DNA of 64,000 bases. Origin: Chloroflexota bacterium. Its GTDB lineage: Bacteria; Chloroflexota; Anaerolineae; Aggregatilineales; Phototrophicaceae. A program made the position numbers and the translations under genes. Below the pieces are notes generated by a model. The model saw only the letters and a list, made by a program, of their open reading frames with translations. It had not been told where the DNA came from and did not search any database. Shown here in pieces: positions 34,207 to 42,781 of the stretch. Within the stretch, counting starts at the first letter, position 1. Every line of letters starts with the position of its first letter. The stretch spans positions 1,612,001 through 1,676,000 of the forward strand of contig JAIUNI010000001.1 of NCBI GenBank assembly GCA_020161935.1. Direction: 5' to 3'.

Positions 34207-35193
34207 ATGGATATATTTTCCGAGCTGAGTAGTTTCCGCTCACAGCCGAAACGCGGGATTCGTGGCATGTTTAAGCTGTCGGCGATGCAGCGCCGTGAAG
34301 CGAAGTGGGGGCTGTTGTTCATCAGCCCGTGGTTGATTGGTTTCTTGCTGTTTTACCTCGCCCCGATGGCGGCATCACTGGTCTTTTCGGTGATGGACTT
34401 CACCCTCTCCGCACCAGACGAAGCCAAGTTCGTGGGACTCGCCAACTGGCAGCGCATGTTGCAAGACGAAAACACGTGGGTCGGGCTAGGTGTGACGCTG
34501 CGGTTCGCGCTGATTTCGCTGCCCATAGGCTTAGTGGTGGCGTTCATGGTGGCGGTGCTGCTGAATTCCAAGTTCTTGATGGGGCGTAATTTCTTCCGCA
34601 CGTTGTTTTACGCACCGACGATGGTACCGGGGATCGCGGCGACGCTGATCTGGATACAGGTGCTGAACCCGAACACGGGCTGGCTGAACAAAGGGCTGGA
34701 AGCCATCGGGATACAAGCAACGGGAACGCAAGGTTTACGGTGGTTGGATGACCCCAGCCTGATTTATGTCGCGTTCACGTTCATCGGCTTGTGGGGAATC
34801 GGTAACGCGGTGCTGATTAACCTCGCGGCGCTGCAAGGTGTACCGACCGAGTTATACGAGTCGGCGGAGATTGACGGCGCGGGATTCATGCGGAAGCTGC
34901 GACACATCACCGTGCCGCTGGTAACACCTGTTATTTTTTATAACCTTGTCTTAAGTATGGTGGGACTGCTTCAATATTTCATTGTTCCGTGGGTGCTGAA
35001 TCAAGGCAGCGGCTACCCGGACGGATCAACCCGTTTTTACATGATTAATTTTTACAAGCAGGCATTTACATTCCAAAATATGGGGTACGGGGCGACGCTG
35101 GCGTGGTTACTGTTTATCATCTCGCTGGTGATTACGCTGTTCCTGTTTGGCACGGGCCGCTATTGGGTGTATTACGCCGGGGAGCGCAAGTAA
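34207..35193 (+). CDS. Sugar ABC transporter permease, MalF type (beta-glucan locus)
   Basis: This 328-residue membrane protein has a hydrophilic N-terminus, a first membrane segment LLFISPWLIGFLLFYLAPMA (about residues 37-56), and the EAA loop ESAEIDGAGFMRKLRHITVP near residue 218, where the first Ala is Ser. GAGGT stands before the ATG at 34207. An internal ATG at 34267 would trim 20 residues. It pairs with the next permease, whose ATG lies two bases after its stop. Confidence 0.94.
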   Translation: MDIFSELSSFRSQPKRGIRGMFKLSAMQRREAKWGLLFISPWLIGFLLFYLAPMAASLVFSVMDFTLSAPDEAKFVGLANWQRMLQDENTWVGLGVTLRFALISLPIGLVVAFMVAVLLNSKFLMGRNFFRTLFYAPTMVPGIAATLIWIQVLNPNTGWLNKGLEAIGIQATGTQGLRWLDDPSLIYVAFTFIGLWGIGNAVLINLAALQGVPTELYESAEIDGAGFMRKLRHITVPLVTPVIFYNLVLSMVGLLQYFIVPWVLNQGSGYPDGSTRFYMINFYKQAFTFQNMGYGATLAWLLFIISLVITLFLFGTGRYWVYYAGERK

Positions 35194-35194
35194 C

Positions 35195-36256
35195 ATGACC
35201 GCAGCAAATCCGGTTACTAAAGTTGCCCAACAACAGCGGCGGCTGCTCAACCAAGCGGGTGTCACATTACTGGCACTCGTCATCCTGTCGATTTACCTGA
35301 TGCCGCTGGCCTACGGTGTGGTGACTTCATTAAAGTCGAAGTCGCAAGCCTCCGACTCGAAGTCGCCGATTATCCCGACTGAACCGATTCAATATGAATA
35401 TGATGGCGACACCTATGACGTGTACAGCGTGCCGACGGACGAAGGCACCAAGTCGATGGCGCTGGTGAAGAAGGGGCGCGCGGCAAGCAGCTTCATTGAC
35501 ATCAACAACCCTGACGCGGGATTGATCGAGTGGGAAGGCAATTGGCGCGGGCTTGAACAAGTCCGTGAATTGGCGCTGCAAACGGAGAACTACCCGAACG
35601 CTTGGGAGACGGTGAACTTCCTGCGACTGCTGGGGAACACCTTGCTGTATGCGTTCGTGACGATGATCGGTACGCTGGTGGCAAGTTCGCTGACGGCGTA
35701 TGGCTTCGCGCGGTTTAATTTCCCGTTCAAAAACATCCTGTTCATCATCCTGATCTCGACGATTATCCTGCCGCCTGCGGTGACGCTCGTGCCGACGTAT
35801 GCCTTCTTCGTGAAGACGCTGAACTGGGGCGGCACGTGGCTGCCATTGATCGTTCCACAGATGTTCGGAAATGCGTATAATGTGTTCTTGCTGCGGCAGT
35901 ATTTCCTGACCATTCCACGCGAGATGGAAGAAGCAGCGATGATCGACGGCGCGGGTCCACTCCAGACATTCGTTCAGGTGATCCTGCCCCAAGCAGTTCC
36001 AGCACTCACGGCAGTCGCTCTATTCCACTTCTTCTTTGCGTGGAACGACTTCTTCGGGCCGCTGATTTACCTCGCTGGCAGCCGCGAGGCCAACCCGATC
36101 AGCGTGGGGTTGACCGAATTCAACGGCATCTACCGTTCTGACCCGCAGTTGATCCTCGCAGCGTCGATCATTTCGATGATTTTGCCGCTGACGATTTTCT
36201 TCCTCGCGCAGCGTGTGTTTATTCAAGGTATTGTCATTACGGGCGTGGATAAGTAA
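35195..36256 (+). CDS. Sugar ABC transporter permease, MalG type, with an enlarged extracytoplasmic loop
   Basis: This 353-residue permease has the usual MalG features: a first membrane segment LLALVILSIYLMPLAYGVVT and the EAA loop EEAAMIDGAGPLQTFVQVIL near residue 246. The end is AQRVFIQGIVITGV. It is about 50-60 residues longer than its relatives in this window. The extra sequence lies between the first two membrane segments (about residues 50-130) and includes YEYDGDTYDVYSVPTDEGTK, which reads like a small beta-rich domain on the outside face. The start at 35195 is preferred over the open frame from 35147 because of GGGGAG upstream and a two-base gap to the previous stop. Confidence 0.93.
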   Translation: MTAANPVTKVAQQQRRLLNQAGVTLLALVILSIYLMPLAYGVVTSLKSKSQASDSKSPIIPTEPIQYEYDGDTYDVYSVPTDEGTKSMALVKKGRAASSFIDINNPDAGLIEWEGNWRGLEQVRELALQTENYPNAWETVNFLRLLGNTLLYAFVTMIGTLVASSLTAYGFARFNFPFKNILFIILISTIILPPAVTLVPTYAFFVKTLNWGGTWLPLIVPQMFGNAYNVFLLRQYFLTIPREMEEAAMIDGAGPLQTFVQVILPQAVPALTAVALFHFFFAWNDFFGPLIYLAGSREANPISVGLTEFNGIYRSDPQLILAASIISMILPLTIFFLAQRVFIQGIVITGVDK

Positions 36257-36282
36257 TGACCTTTTAACATCGAGGCAATCAT

Positions 36283-38064
36283 ATGAGTTCACCCGTTCGT
36301 ACAGACATTAGCAGCGTCGATATTGAGGTGCTGCTTTCGGAAATGACACTGGCTGAGAAGATCGGCCAGATGACGCAGATCGAAAAAGGCAGCATCACGC
36401 CGGAAGCGGTGACTGAATACTTCATCGGTTCGGTACTGAGCGGCGGCGGTGGCAACCCCACACCCAACACGCCGGAGAACTGGGCGAAGATGGTGCGCGA
36501 CTTCCAAGAGGCGGCGCTGCTAACACGGCTGCGTATCCCGCTGATTTACGGCGTGGACGCGGTTCACGGACATAACAATGCAAAAGGCGCGGTCATCTAC
36601 CCGCACAACATTGGTTTGGGCGCAACACGGGATGCCGACCTCGTGACGCGAATCGCTGAAGCGACGGCGGAGGAACTGCTGGCAACAGGCGTACACTGGG
36701 ACTTCGCACCGGCGGTATCCGTGCCGCAGGACGCACGCTGGGGACGGACGTACGAGGGTTACAGCGAGAACACGGACATTGTTATCCCGCTGGGCGTGGC
36801 ATATGTGAAGGGGCTGCAACAGCGCGGTGTGCTGCCGTCGGTCAAGCATTTCGCGGCGGACGGTGGAACATCATGGGGGACAACCTCCAAGTACGATTGG
36901 CTGCACGGCAACTGGCAGCTTCCGGGCGACGGCTACAGCATCGATCAAGGGAACGCTGAGGTTGACGAGGCGACACTGCGGGCGGTACACCTGCCCCCGT
37001 ACAAGGCGGCGATTGAAGCGGGCGCGATGAACGTGATGATCTCGTTCTCAAGCTGGCAAGGCTTGAAGATGCACGCCCATAAGTACCTGATTACGGACGT
37101 GCTGAAAGGCGAATTCGGGTTCGAGGGGTTTGTCGTCTCGGACTGGATGGCAGTGAGCCAGCTTGACCGTGATTACTACACCTGCGTGGTGAAGTCCATC
37201 AACGCGGGTCTCGACATGGTGATGGTTCCTTTTGACTATAAGAACTTCATCATGACGCTGACGAAAGCAGTCGAACAAGGTGATGTGCCGATGAGCAGGA
37301 TTGACGACGCGGTACGGCGTATCCTCAAGGTTAAGCAGATGCTCGGCTTGTTCGAGCAGCCATTCGGGGATGACAGCCTACTCAACACGTTCGGGTCGGA
37401 TGCCCATCGGGCAATTGCGCGGGAAGCCGTGCGGAAGTCGCTGGTGCTGCTGAAGAACGAGGGTAATTTGCTGCCGCTTTCCAAGAACGCAACCCGCATT
37501 CTGGTGGCGGGTGAAGCGGCGAACAACATCGGGATGCAGTGCGGCGGCTGGACGATTGACTGGCAGGGCAGCAGCGGCGCGATCACGGCAGGGACGAACA
37601 TCGTTGCAGGCGTTAAGAAAATGGTCGGCGAGGATACGGCGGTTGAGTACCACACCGAAGGCTTCGCAACGGCTGACGTAACCGATATTGGGATCGTCGT
37701 GGTTGGCGAACTGCCGTACTCGGAAGGCATGGGCGATAAATCCGATTTGACGCTGCCGCAAGCGGATGTTGAACTGATTAACAAGATGCGTGCCACCTGC
37801 AAGAAGTTGGTGGTTGTGGTGATGTCCGGTCGCCCGCTGGTGATTACACCGCTGTTGGAACAGGCGGATGCGTTCGTGATGGCATGGCTGCCGGGGAGCG
37901 AGGCGGACGGTATCTCCGACGTGCTGTTCGGGGATTATCCGTTCACCGGAAAACTTTCCTACAGTTTGCCACGCACGGCAGCGGATGTGCCGTTGAAGGC
38001 GATGAAAGCCAACGCCAATGGGGAGTTATTCCCGGTTGGGTATGGGCTGACGACTGAGGTTTGA
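36283..38064 (+). CDS. GH3 beta-glucosidase
   Basis: This 593-residue enzyme should release glucose from the ends of beta-glucan oligosaccharides. Family GH3 signs include LLSEMTLAEKIGQMTQIEKG at the start, IPLIYGVDAVHGHNNAKGA, KHFAADGG, and the nucleophile in FVVSDWMAV (Asp287). A second, GH3 C-terminal alpha/beta domain starts near REAVRKSLVLLKNEG (about 383). There is no signal peptide, so it acts inside the cell on imported oligosaccharides, unlike the GH16 encoded next. It lies 26 bases after the permease gene with GAGG before the ATG, so it belongs to the importer operon. Confidence 0.95.
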   Translation: MSSPVRTDISSVDIEVLLSEMTLAEKIGQMTQIEKGSITPEAVTEYFIGSVLSGGGGNPTPNTPENWAKMVRDFQEAALLTRLRIPLIYGVDAVHGHNNAKGAVIYPHNIGLGATRDADLVTRIAEATAEELLATGVHWDFAPAVSVPQDARWGRTYEGYSENTDIVIPLGVAYVKGLQQRGVLPSVKHFAADGGTSWGTTSKYDWLHGNWQLPGDGYSIDQGNAEVDEATLRAVHLPPYKAAIEAGAMNVMISFSSWQGLKMHAHKYLITDVLKGEFGFEGFVVSDWMAVSQLDRDYYTCVVKSINAGLDMVMVPFDYKNFIMTLTKAVEQGDVPMSRIDDAVRRILKVKQMLGLFEQPFGDDSLLNTFGSDAHRAIAREAVRKSLVLLKNEGNLLPLSKNATRILVAGEAANNIGMQCGGWTIDWQGSSGAITAGTNIVAGVKKMVGEDTAVEYHTEGFATADVTDIGIVVVGELPYSEGMGDKSDLTLPQADVELINKMRATCKKLVVVVMSGRPLVITPLLEQADAFVMAWLPGSEADGISDVLFGDYPFTGKLSYSLPRTAADVPLKAMKANANGELFPVGYGLTTEV

Positions 38065-38090
38065 AAAAGGTTTACAAATCAGGACGGAGA

Positions 38091-38170
38091 AAGAACCCCC
38101 TCCGTCGCTGACGCGACACCTCCCCCGTAAACGAGGGAGGAACAAATGCACGGGAGAGTCTGTGACCCTC
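38091..38170. repeat. Intergenic hairpin repeat, copy A
   Basis: A GC-rich element between GH3 and GH16 with CCTCCCCCG-TAAACGAGGGAGG followed by ACAAATGCACGGGAGAG and a CCCTCCCCTACG end. A related copy lies at 39920-39990. Such elements recur between genes in many bacteria and carry no gene. Confidence 0.65.
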
Positions 38171-38288
38171 CCCTACGAGCTTGAAACTTACGGCTTAAAA
38201 ACTGTCTGCCAAGTAGTAGGCAGTATTGTGCCATTGTGACTCAATACGCGAACATTTGTTAAGAAAAAGATTACGGGAGGTTTTTTGA

Positions 38289-39815
38289 ATGATGAAAAAG
38301 GTCTTTTTTGGATGGCTGCTGGTGATGGTGGCGCTTGTTTCGAGCGTGACGCTGGCACAAGACAGCGCGACCATTACCCAAAGCAATCAGGCAGTTACGC
38401 CCGAAGTGATGGTTGATGACTTTGAGGGGGGCGTACCGTATACGGTCGATGAATTTAACAACGGTTTAGGGTTGATACCGTGGGGTGATAAACCCGAAAA
38501 TGTCATCCTCGCGGCACGGCAGCTTGTACCGTTCTCGACGATGGCGCTGCCAACCGTGACCGATACCGCGAATACGGTGCTGGCGGTCAACTATGACATC
38601 ACCGGCTGGGGCGGCTATACCCACGCCTTCAATGCGGACGGCGGTTGGGGCAGCATGGATTGGACAGCCTATAACGCGGTGAGCTTCTGGCTGTACGGGA
38701 ATAATACGGGCGGCGTGGTGCAGTTCGATATTTTCGACAACCGTGATCCGAACTCGAACGGCGACAGCGCCGAACGTTACTACTACCGCGTGACGGACGA
38801 TTACACCGGCTGGCGGCAGTGGGTTATTCCGTTCGACCTGTTCCAACGACGTACCGACTTTCAACCGGGCGGCGCACCGGATGACGGCCTCGGCCTTGAT
38901 GAAGTGGCAGGTTACGCGATTGGTTTCCCAGTGGGTGCTGGCGCACAGGTGGCGTATGTCGATGATGTTGGGTTAACATCGGTTGACGATACGACATCGG
39001 CGGTTGCCATTACGGTAGCCGATGCGAGCGAAGTGGTGGTCGATATGAGCATCAATTGGGACTCACGCGAATGGAACCTGATCTGGTCGGATGAATTCGA
39101 CGGTGAAGCGAACAGCCCGATCAACACCGAGTTTTGGACTGCCGAAACAGGCGGACACGGTTGGGGCAACAACGAACTCGAATATTACACCGACCGGCTT
39201 GAAAACGCGGCGCTGGATGGCAACGGCAATCTGGCGATTACGGCGCGTGCGGAAAACCCCGACAATTATCGCTGCCACTACGGAACCTGCACCCATACCT
39301 CGGCGCGGTTGATTACACGCGGAAAGTTCGAATTCACCTATGGACGGGTTGAGGCGCGGTTGAAGATCCCACGCGGGCAAGGTATTTGGCCGGCGTTCTG
39401 GATGCTGGGCGGCAACTTCGGTGAAGTGGGTTGGCCGAACAGCGGCGAAATTGACATCATGGAGAACGTGGGTAAAGAACCGCGCAATCTGTACGGGACG
39501 GTGCATGGGCCGGGATACTCCGGCGGCAACAGCATCGGCGGCAGCACGACACGCGACGCTGATCTTGCCGACGACTTCCATGTCTACGCGGTTGATTGGG
39601 ACGCTGATGCGATCCGCTGGTACATCGACGGTGAATTATTTTATACGTTCACGCCGAATGACCTGAACGGCAAGCCGTGGGTCTACGACCATGACTTTTT
39701 CATCCTGCTCAACGTGGCGGTCGGCGGCTACTGGCCGGGGATGCCAGATGACACAACGGTGTTCCCGCAGACGATGCTGGTTGATTACGTGCGGGTGTAC
39801 CAGTTGGCGGAGTGA
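38289..39815 (+). CDS. Secreted GH16 beta-glucanase (laminarinase-like) with N-terminal CBM11/CIA30-like domain
   Basis: This 508-residue protein begins with a Sec signal peptide (KKVFFGWLLVMVALVSSV, then LAQD). Residues about 38-230 form a beta-sandwich like CBM11/CIA30 domains (DDFEGGVPYTV, then FNADGGWGSMDWTAYNAVSF). The GH16 domain starts at WNLIWSDEFDGE (about 259) and has the catalytic motif GEIDIMENVG, with nucleophile Glu387, Asp389 and acid/base Glu392. The WWGNNELEYYTD-type stretch is preserved as WGNNELEYYTDR. It should cut beta-1,3 or mixed-linkage glucan outside the cell, feeding the importer and GH3. GGGAGG precedes the start. Confidence 0.93.
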   Translation: MMKKVFFGWLLVMVALVSSVTLAQDSATITQSNQAVTPEVMVDDFEGGVPYTVDEFNNGLGLIPWGDKPENVILAARQLVPFSTMALPTVTDTANTVLAVNYDITGWGGYTHAFNADGGWGSMDWTAYNAVSFWLYGNNTGGVVQFDIFDNRDPNSNGDSAERYYYRVTDDYTGWRQWVIPFDLFQRRTDFQPGGAPDDGLGLDEVAGYAIGFPVGAGAQVAYVDDVGLTSVDDTTSAVAITVADASEVVVDMSINWDSREWNLIWSDEFDGEANSPINTEFWTAETGGHGWGNNELEYYTDRLENAALDGNGNLAITARAENPDNYRCHYGTCTHTSARLITRGKFEFTYGRVEARLKIPRGQGIWPAFWMLGGNFGEVGWPNSGEIDIMENVGKEPRNLYGTVHGPGYSGGNSIGGSTTRDADLADDFHVYAVDWDADAIRWYIDGELFYTFTPNDLNGKPWVYDHDFFILLNVAVGGYWPGMPDDTTVFPQTMLVDYVRVYQLAE

Positions 39816-39835
39816 GTTTTAGATAACCTTACCTC

Positions 39836-39895
39836 ACCCCCTATAGTGCCTTCCTCGCGGCAAGCTCAGTCCGGCACTACCCTCTCCATAAATAG
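39836..39895. repeat. Structured intergenic repeat (CCTCACCC type), copy 1
   Basis: The inner stem TAGTGCC (39844-39850) pairs with GGCACTA (39873-39879), and CCCTCTC with GAGAGGG just downstream. A second element at 56740-56805 has the same layout with a different but also perfectly paired inner stem. Confidence 0.65.
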
Positions 39896-39919
39896 CGAGA
39901 GGGATCAATACACCCTTAA

Positions 39920-39990
39920 CCCCCACCCTTCCCTCTTAAACGAGGGAGGGGAGCAAATAGGTGGGAGGGCTACAGACTCTCCACTACGGA
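39920..39990. repeat. Intergenic hairpin repeat, copy B
   Basis: CCCTTCCCTC-TTAAAC-GAGGGAGGGG followed by AGCAAATAGGTGGGAGG and ACTCTCCACTACG. It resembles copy A at 38091, with the second half in the opposite orientation. Confidence 0.6.
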
Positions 39991-40201
39991 TGACGGTATT
40001 GGCAGTAGCGCGGACAGCCTGCCTGCTGTTCCACTGGATCACGCAGCTTGCTCATTTGACGATCAAGCAAGGGGTGTCGTTTTGTACGCCGCGCTGATGC
40101 AGAACCTGTGGGGATAAATTCACTTTCCAGATCAAAGCGCGTATCCCGCCCTACATACCGAATGGATATAAGCCTGTTGGTGGAATATGAGGGAATTATT
40201 T

Positions 40202-40213
40202 ATAATCGATTAT
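40202..40213. promoter_or_regulatory. Operator-like palindrome before the sugar-acid operon
   Basis: ATAATCGATTAT is a perfect 12-bp palindrome 85 bases before the first enolase-superfamily gene. The GntR gene of this locus has an AT-rich palindrome of similar make-up upstream (49178-49189), so it may be a GntR site. AT-rich palindromes of this length can occur by chance. Confidence 0.35.
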
Positions 40214-40298
40214 TGCGTATCCAAACGATTTTAGAAATGTTTCTGAACGTAAAATACGTTCACACTTCTTGTTAAAACAACCTTATTAGGGGGCTTCT

Positions 40299-41573
40299 GT
40301 GTCCGACCAGCAGCAAATCAGCGATAATGTTTCGACTCTTTCGCGTCCCTCCGACCTCCGCATCACCGATTTACGCATCGCAAACCTTGTTGGGATGCCG
40401 ATGGATGGTTCGATCATTCGCATCGACACCAATCAAGGCATTTCCGGCTACGGCGAAGTCCGTGACTGGGCAAGTAAAACCTACGTCTTGATGCTCAAAA
40501 GCCGTATCCTCGGCGAAAACCCCTGCAACATCGACAAGATTTTCCGTAAGATCAAGCAGTTCGGTCATCATGCGCGGCAGGCAGGCGGCGTATGCGGCAT
40601 TGAAATGGCGCTGATGGATTTGGCGGGTAAAGCCTACAACGTACCGGCGTACCAACTCGCGGGCGGGAAGTTCCGCGATAAGGTGCTGTGCTACTGCGAC
40701 ACACCTTCCATTAAAGACCCTGTTGAAATGGGCGAACGGCTGAAGCGGCGCATGGAAATGGGCTTTAAATATCTCAAGATGGATGTGGGCTTAGACCTCG
40801 TTCACGATATTCCCGGCGCAGTCAGCGCACCGCCGGAAATGGTCACGACCAACCACATCATGCATCCCTTCACCGGCATCCAACTCACGAAAAAAGGTGT
40901 TGATCTGCTGGTCGATTATGTCGGAACGGTTCGTTCAATCATCGGTGATGAAATTCCCCTCGCCGCTGACCATTTCGGTCACTTAAACCTTGAGTCGTGC
41001 ATCAAGTTGGGGCGTGCGCTCGACCAGTTCACGCTAGCATGGTACGAGGACATGATCCCGTGGCAGTTCCCCGAACATTACGTGCGCTTATCCCGCGCCG
41101 TAACCACACCGATTTGCACGGGTGAGGATATTTACCTCAAAGAAAATTTCAAACCGCTGATCGAATCACGGGCGCTGTCGATCATCCATCCCGATATTGC
41201 GACCTCCGGCGGTATCTTGGAAACCAAGCGTATCGGCGATTACGCGCAGGAATATGGGATTGCGATGGCGATGCACATGGCGGGTACACCGATTGCCGCG
41301 ATGGCAAGTGTCCACTGTGCGGCGGCGACCGATAACTTTCTTGTACTCGAAAATCATTCGGTGGATATTCCCCGTTGGAATCACCTGTTCAGCGGTTTGC
41401 CGAAGCCGCTAATCGTTGATGGCTACATCAAAGTCCCTGAAACGCCGGGGTTAGGTTTGGGCGAACTCGACCTTGAGTGCATGGAAGAATTTATCGACGC
41501 GCGTGACCCGATGCGCTTTGACCCGACCGATCTGTGGGATAACGAACGGTCACATGACCGGTTGTGGAGCTAA
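40299..41573 (+). CDS. Enolase-superfamily (mandelate racemase/muconate lactonizing) sugar-acid dehydratase
   Basis: This 424-residue protein has the two-domain enolase-superfamily layout. The N-terminal capping domain ends near LMDLAGKAYNVPAYQLAGGK. The barrel has a LKMDVG strand, metal ligands expected in AADHFGH, WYEDMI and CTGEDIY, a HPDIATSGG stretch, and HMAGTPIAAM at the position of the catalytic histidine. Such enzymes dehydrate sugar acids to 2-keto-3-deoxy acids, or racemise them. The exact substrate is unknown. It starts at GTG with AGGGGG upstream. It heads a four-gene operon with an SDR, a second dehydratase and an RraA-like protein. Confidence 0.85.
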   Translation: MSDQQQISDNVSTLSRPSDLRITDLRIANLVGMPMDGSIIRIDTNQGISGYGEVRDWASKTYVLMLKSRILGENPCNIDKIFRKIKQFGHHARQAGGVCGIEMALMDLAGKAYNVPAYQLAGGKFRDKVLCYCDTPSIKDPVEMGERLKRRMEMGFKYLKMDVGLDLVHDIPGAVSAPPEMVTTNHIMHPFTGIQLTKKGVDLLVDYVGTVRSIIGDEIPLAADHFGHLNLESCIKLGRALDQFTLAWYEDMIPWQFPEHYVRLSRAVTTPICTGEDIYLKENFKPLIESRALSIIHPDIATSGGILETKRIGDYAQEYGIAMAMHMAGTPIAAMASVHCAAATDNFLVLENHSVDIPRWNHLFSGLPKPLIVDGYIKVPETPGLGLGELDLECMEEFIDARDPMRFDPTDLWDNERSHDRLWS

Positions 41574-41644
41574 CACACCGCCATTTTATCGAACAAGCAC
41601 AGAAGGCGCATGAACGCCTCATCTACACATGGAAAGAAGCCAAC

Positions 41645-42673
41645 ATGCGCGTATTGGTTACGGGCGGAACCGGACATATCGCTAAAACGACGATCAACCG
41701 CCTACTCGAAAAAGGGTGGCAGGTTCGCAGTATTGACCTCGCGGAGACGAGCGATGTGGCGGGTGTTGAATACATCCGCTGCGACATTTTGGATTACCCC
41801 GCCCTGCTGGAACTCGCCAAAGGCTGTGATGCGGTCGTTCATCTGGCGGCGCTGCGGAGTCCATCATTCACAAATGGGCCAAAGACGTTCGAGGTCAACG
41901 CCGCCGGAACCTACAACGTCTTTGAAGCCGCAGCCGTCAACGGCATTAAACGGGTGGTTCAGGCGAGTTCGATTAACGCGCTGGGGGCTTACTTCAGCAC
42001 GGGCGACATGCGACTTCAATATTTACCCGTTGACGAAGAACACCCGTCGCATACCACCGACCCTTATTCCTTCTCGAAACAGCTTGTCGAGGAAATTGGG
42101 CGTTACTATTGGCGGCGTGAGGGTATTTCAAGTGTCGCACTGCGCTTCCCCGGTGTTTATAAAAGCGAAACCTTTAGCGCTGAACCGTTTCGGGAACGGC
42201 TGGCAAAAATGCGACAGGTACTGGATGAATTACTCGCGCTGCCCGAAACCGACCGCGCCGCAAAAATGGCCGATGCGGAACAGCGAATGCTGGCATTCCG
42301 GCGTGAGCGCCCCATGGAATATCGGGGCGACAAACCGCCGGTGACGCGGCCAGCCACCCCTGATGACCTGCTGTTCGCGATGGTCATGGCAAACCGATTT
42401 GACCTGTGGGCGATGCTCGACGAACGGGACGCAGCACAGGCGATTGAGAAAAGCCTGACCAGCCACTATGAAGGCAGTCATCCGCTGTTCATCAACGGGT
42501 CGCAAAATGTCCTCGGCTACAACTCTCAAGCACTCATCAAACTTTTTTACCCGCACATCACCCGGTTTACCGCGCCGCTCGATGGGGCTGCAACACTCGT
42601 GAGCATCGAAAAAGCGCGGCAACTAATCGGTTACGAACCGGAATTTGAAGTACCACCTATTACTACTTCGTGA
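41645..42673 (+). CDS. NAD(P)-dependent epimerase/dehydrogenase (extended SDR)
   Basis: This 342-residue extended short-chain dehydrogenase begins with the Rossmann motif VLVTGGTGHIA, and has HLAALRSP, the catalytic serine region VQASSINALG, and YSFSK carrying the active-site Tyr and Lys. Sugar epimerases and uronate or aldose dehydrogenases share this form. In this setting it probably oxidises a sugar or uronate to the acid used by the neighbouring dehydratases, but that is inference. The frame is open from 41564, overlapping the upstream gene; the ATG at 41645, at the start of the Rossmann fold, is chosen. Confidence 0.85.
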   Translation: MRVLVTGGTGHIAKTTINRLLEKGWQVRSIDLAETSDVAGVEYIRCDILDYPALLELAKGCDAVVHLAALRSPSFTNGPKTFEVNAAGTYNVFEAAAVNGIKRVVQASSINALGAYFSTGDMRLQYLPVDEEHPSHTTDPYSFSKQLVEEIGRYYWRREGISSVALRFPGVYKSETFSAEPFRERLAKMRQVLDELLALPETDRAAKMADAEQRMLAFRRERPMEYRGDKPPVTRPATPDDLLFAMVMANRFDLWAMLDERDAAQAIEKSLTSHYEGSHPLFINGSQNVLGYNSQALIKLFYPHITRFTAPLDGAATLVSIEKARQLIGYEPEFEVPPITTS

Positions 42674-42781
42674 GAATCGCATTCGGCACAATGCGTAGTT
42701 TTCGGTCATGGATTTTGATTTAAGAGAGGTCGGCACAAAAATCGTTTTGAAAAATATTGTCCTTTAAGGAGTCTCTACAGT

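Larger units (their letters stand above)
39816..40298. other. Intergenic region with two hairpin repeats and an operator-like palindrome
   Basis: This 483-base gap after the GH16 gene has no credible gene. It begins with a CCTCACCC-type structured repeat (39836-39895), then a second repeat related to copy A at 38091 (39920-39990). An AT-rich stretch with the palindrome ATAATCGATTAT (40202-40213) precedes the enolase gene and probably contains its promoter, though I could not fix the boxes. Confidence 0.6.

Noticed and set aside
39846..40097. An 83-codon open frame after GH16
   Set aside because: It overlaps two intergenic hairpin repeats and shows no family features.
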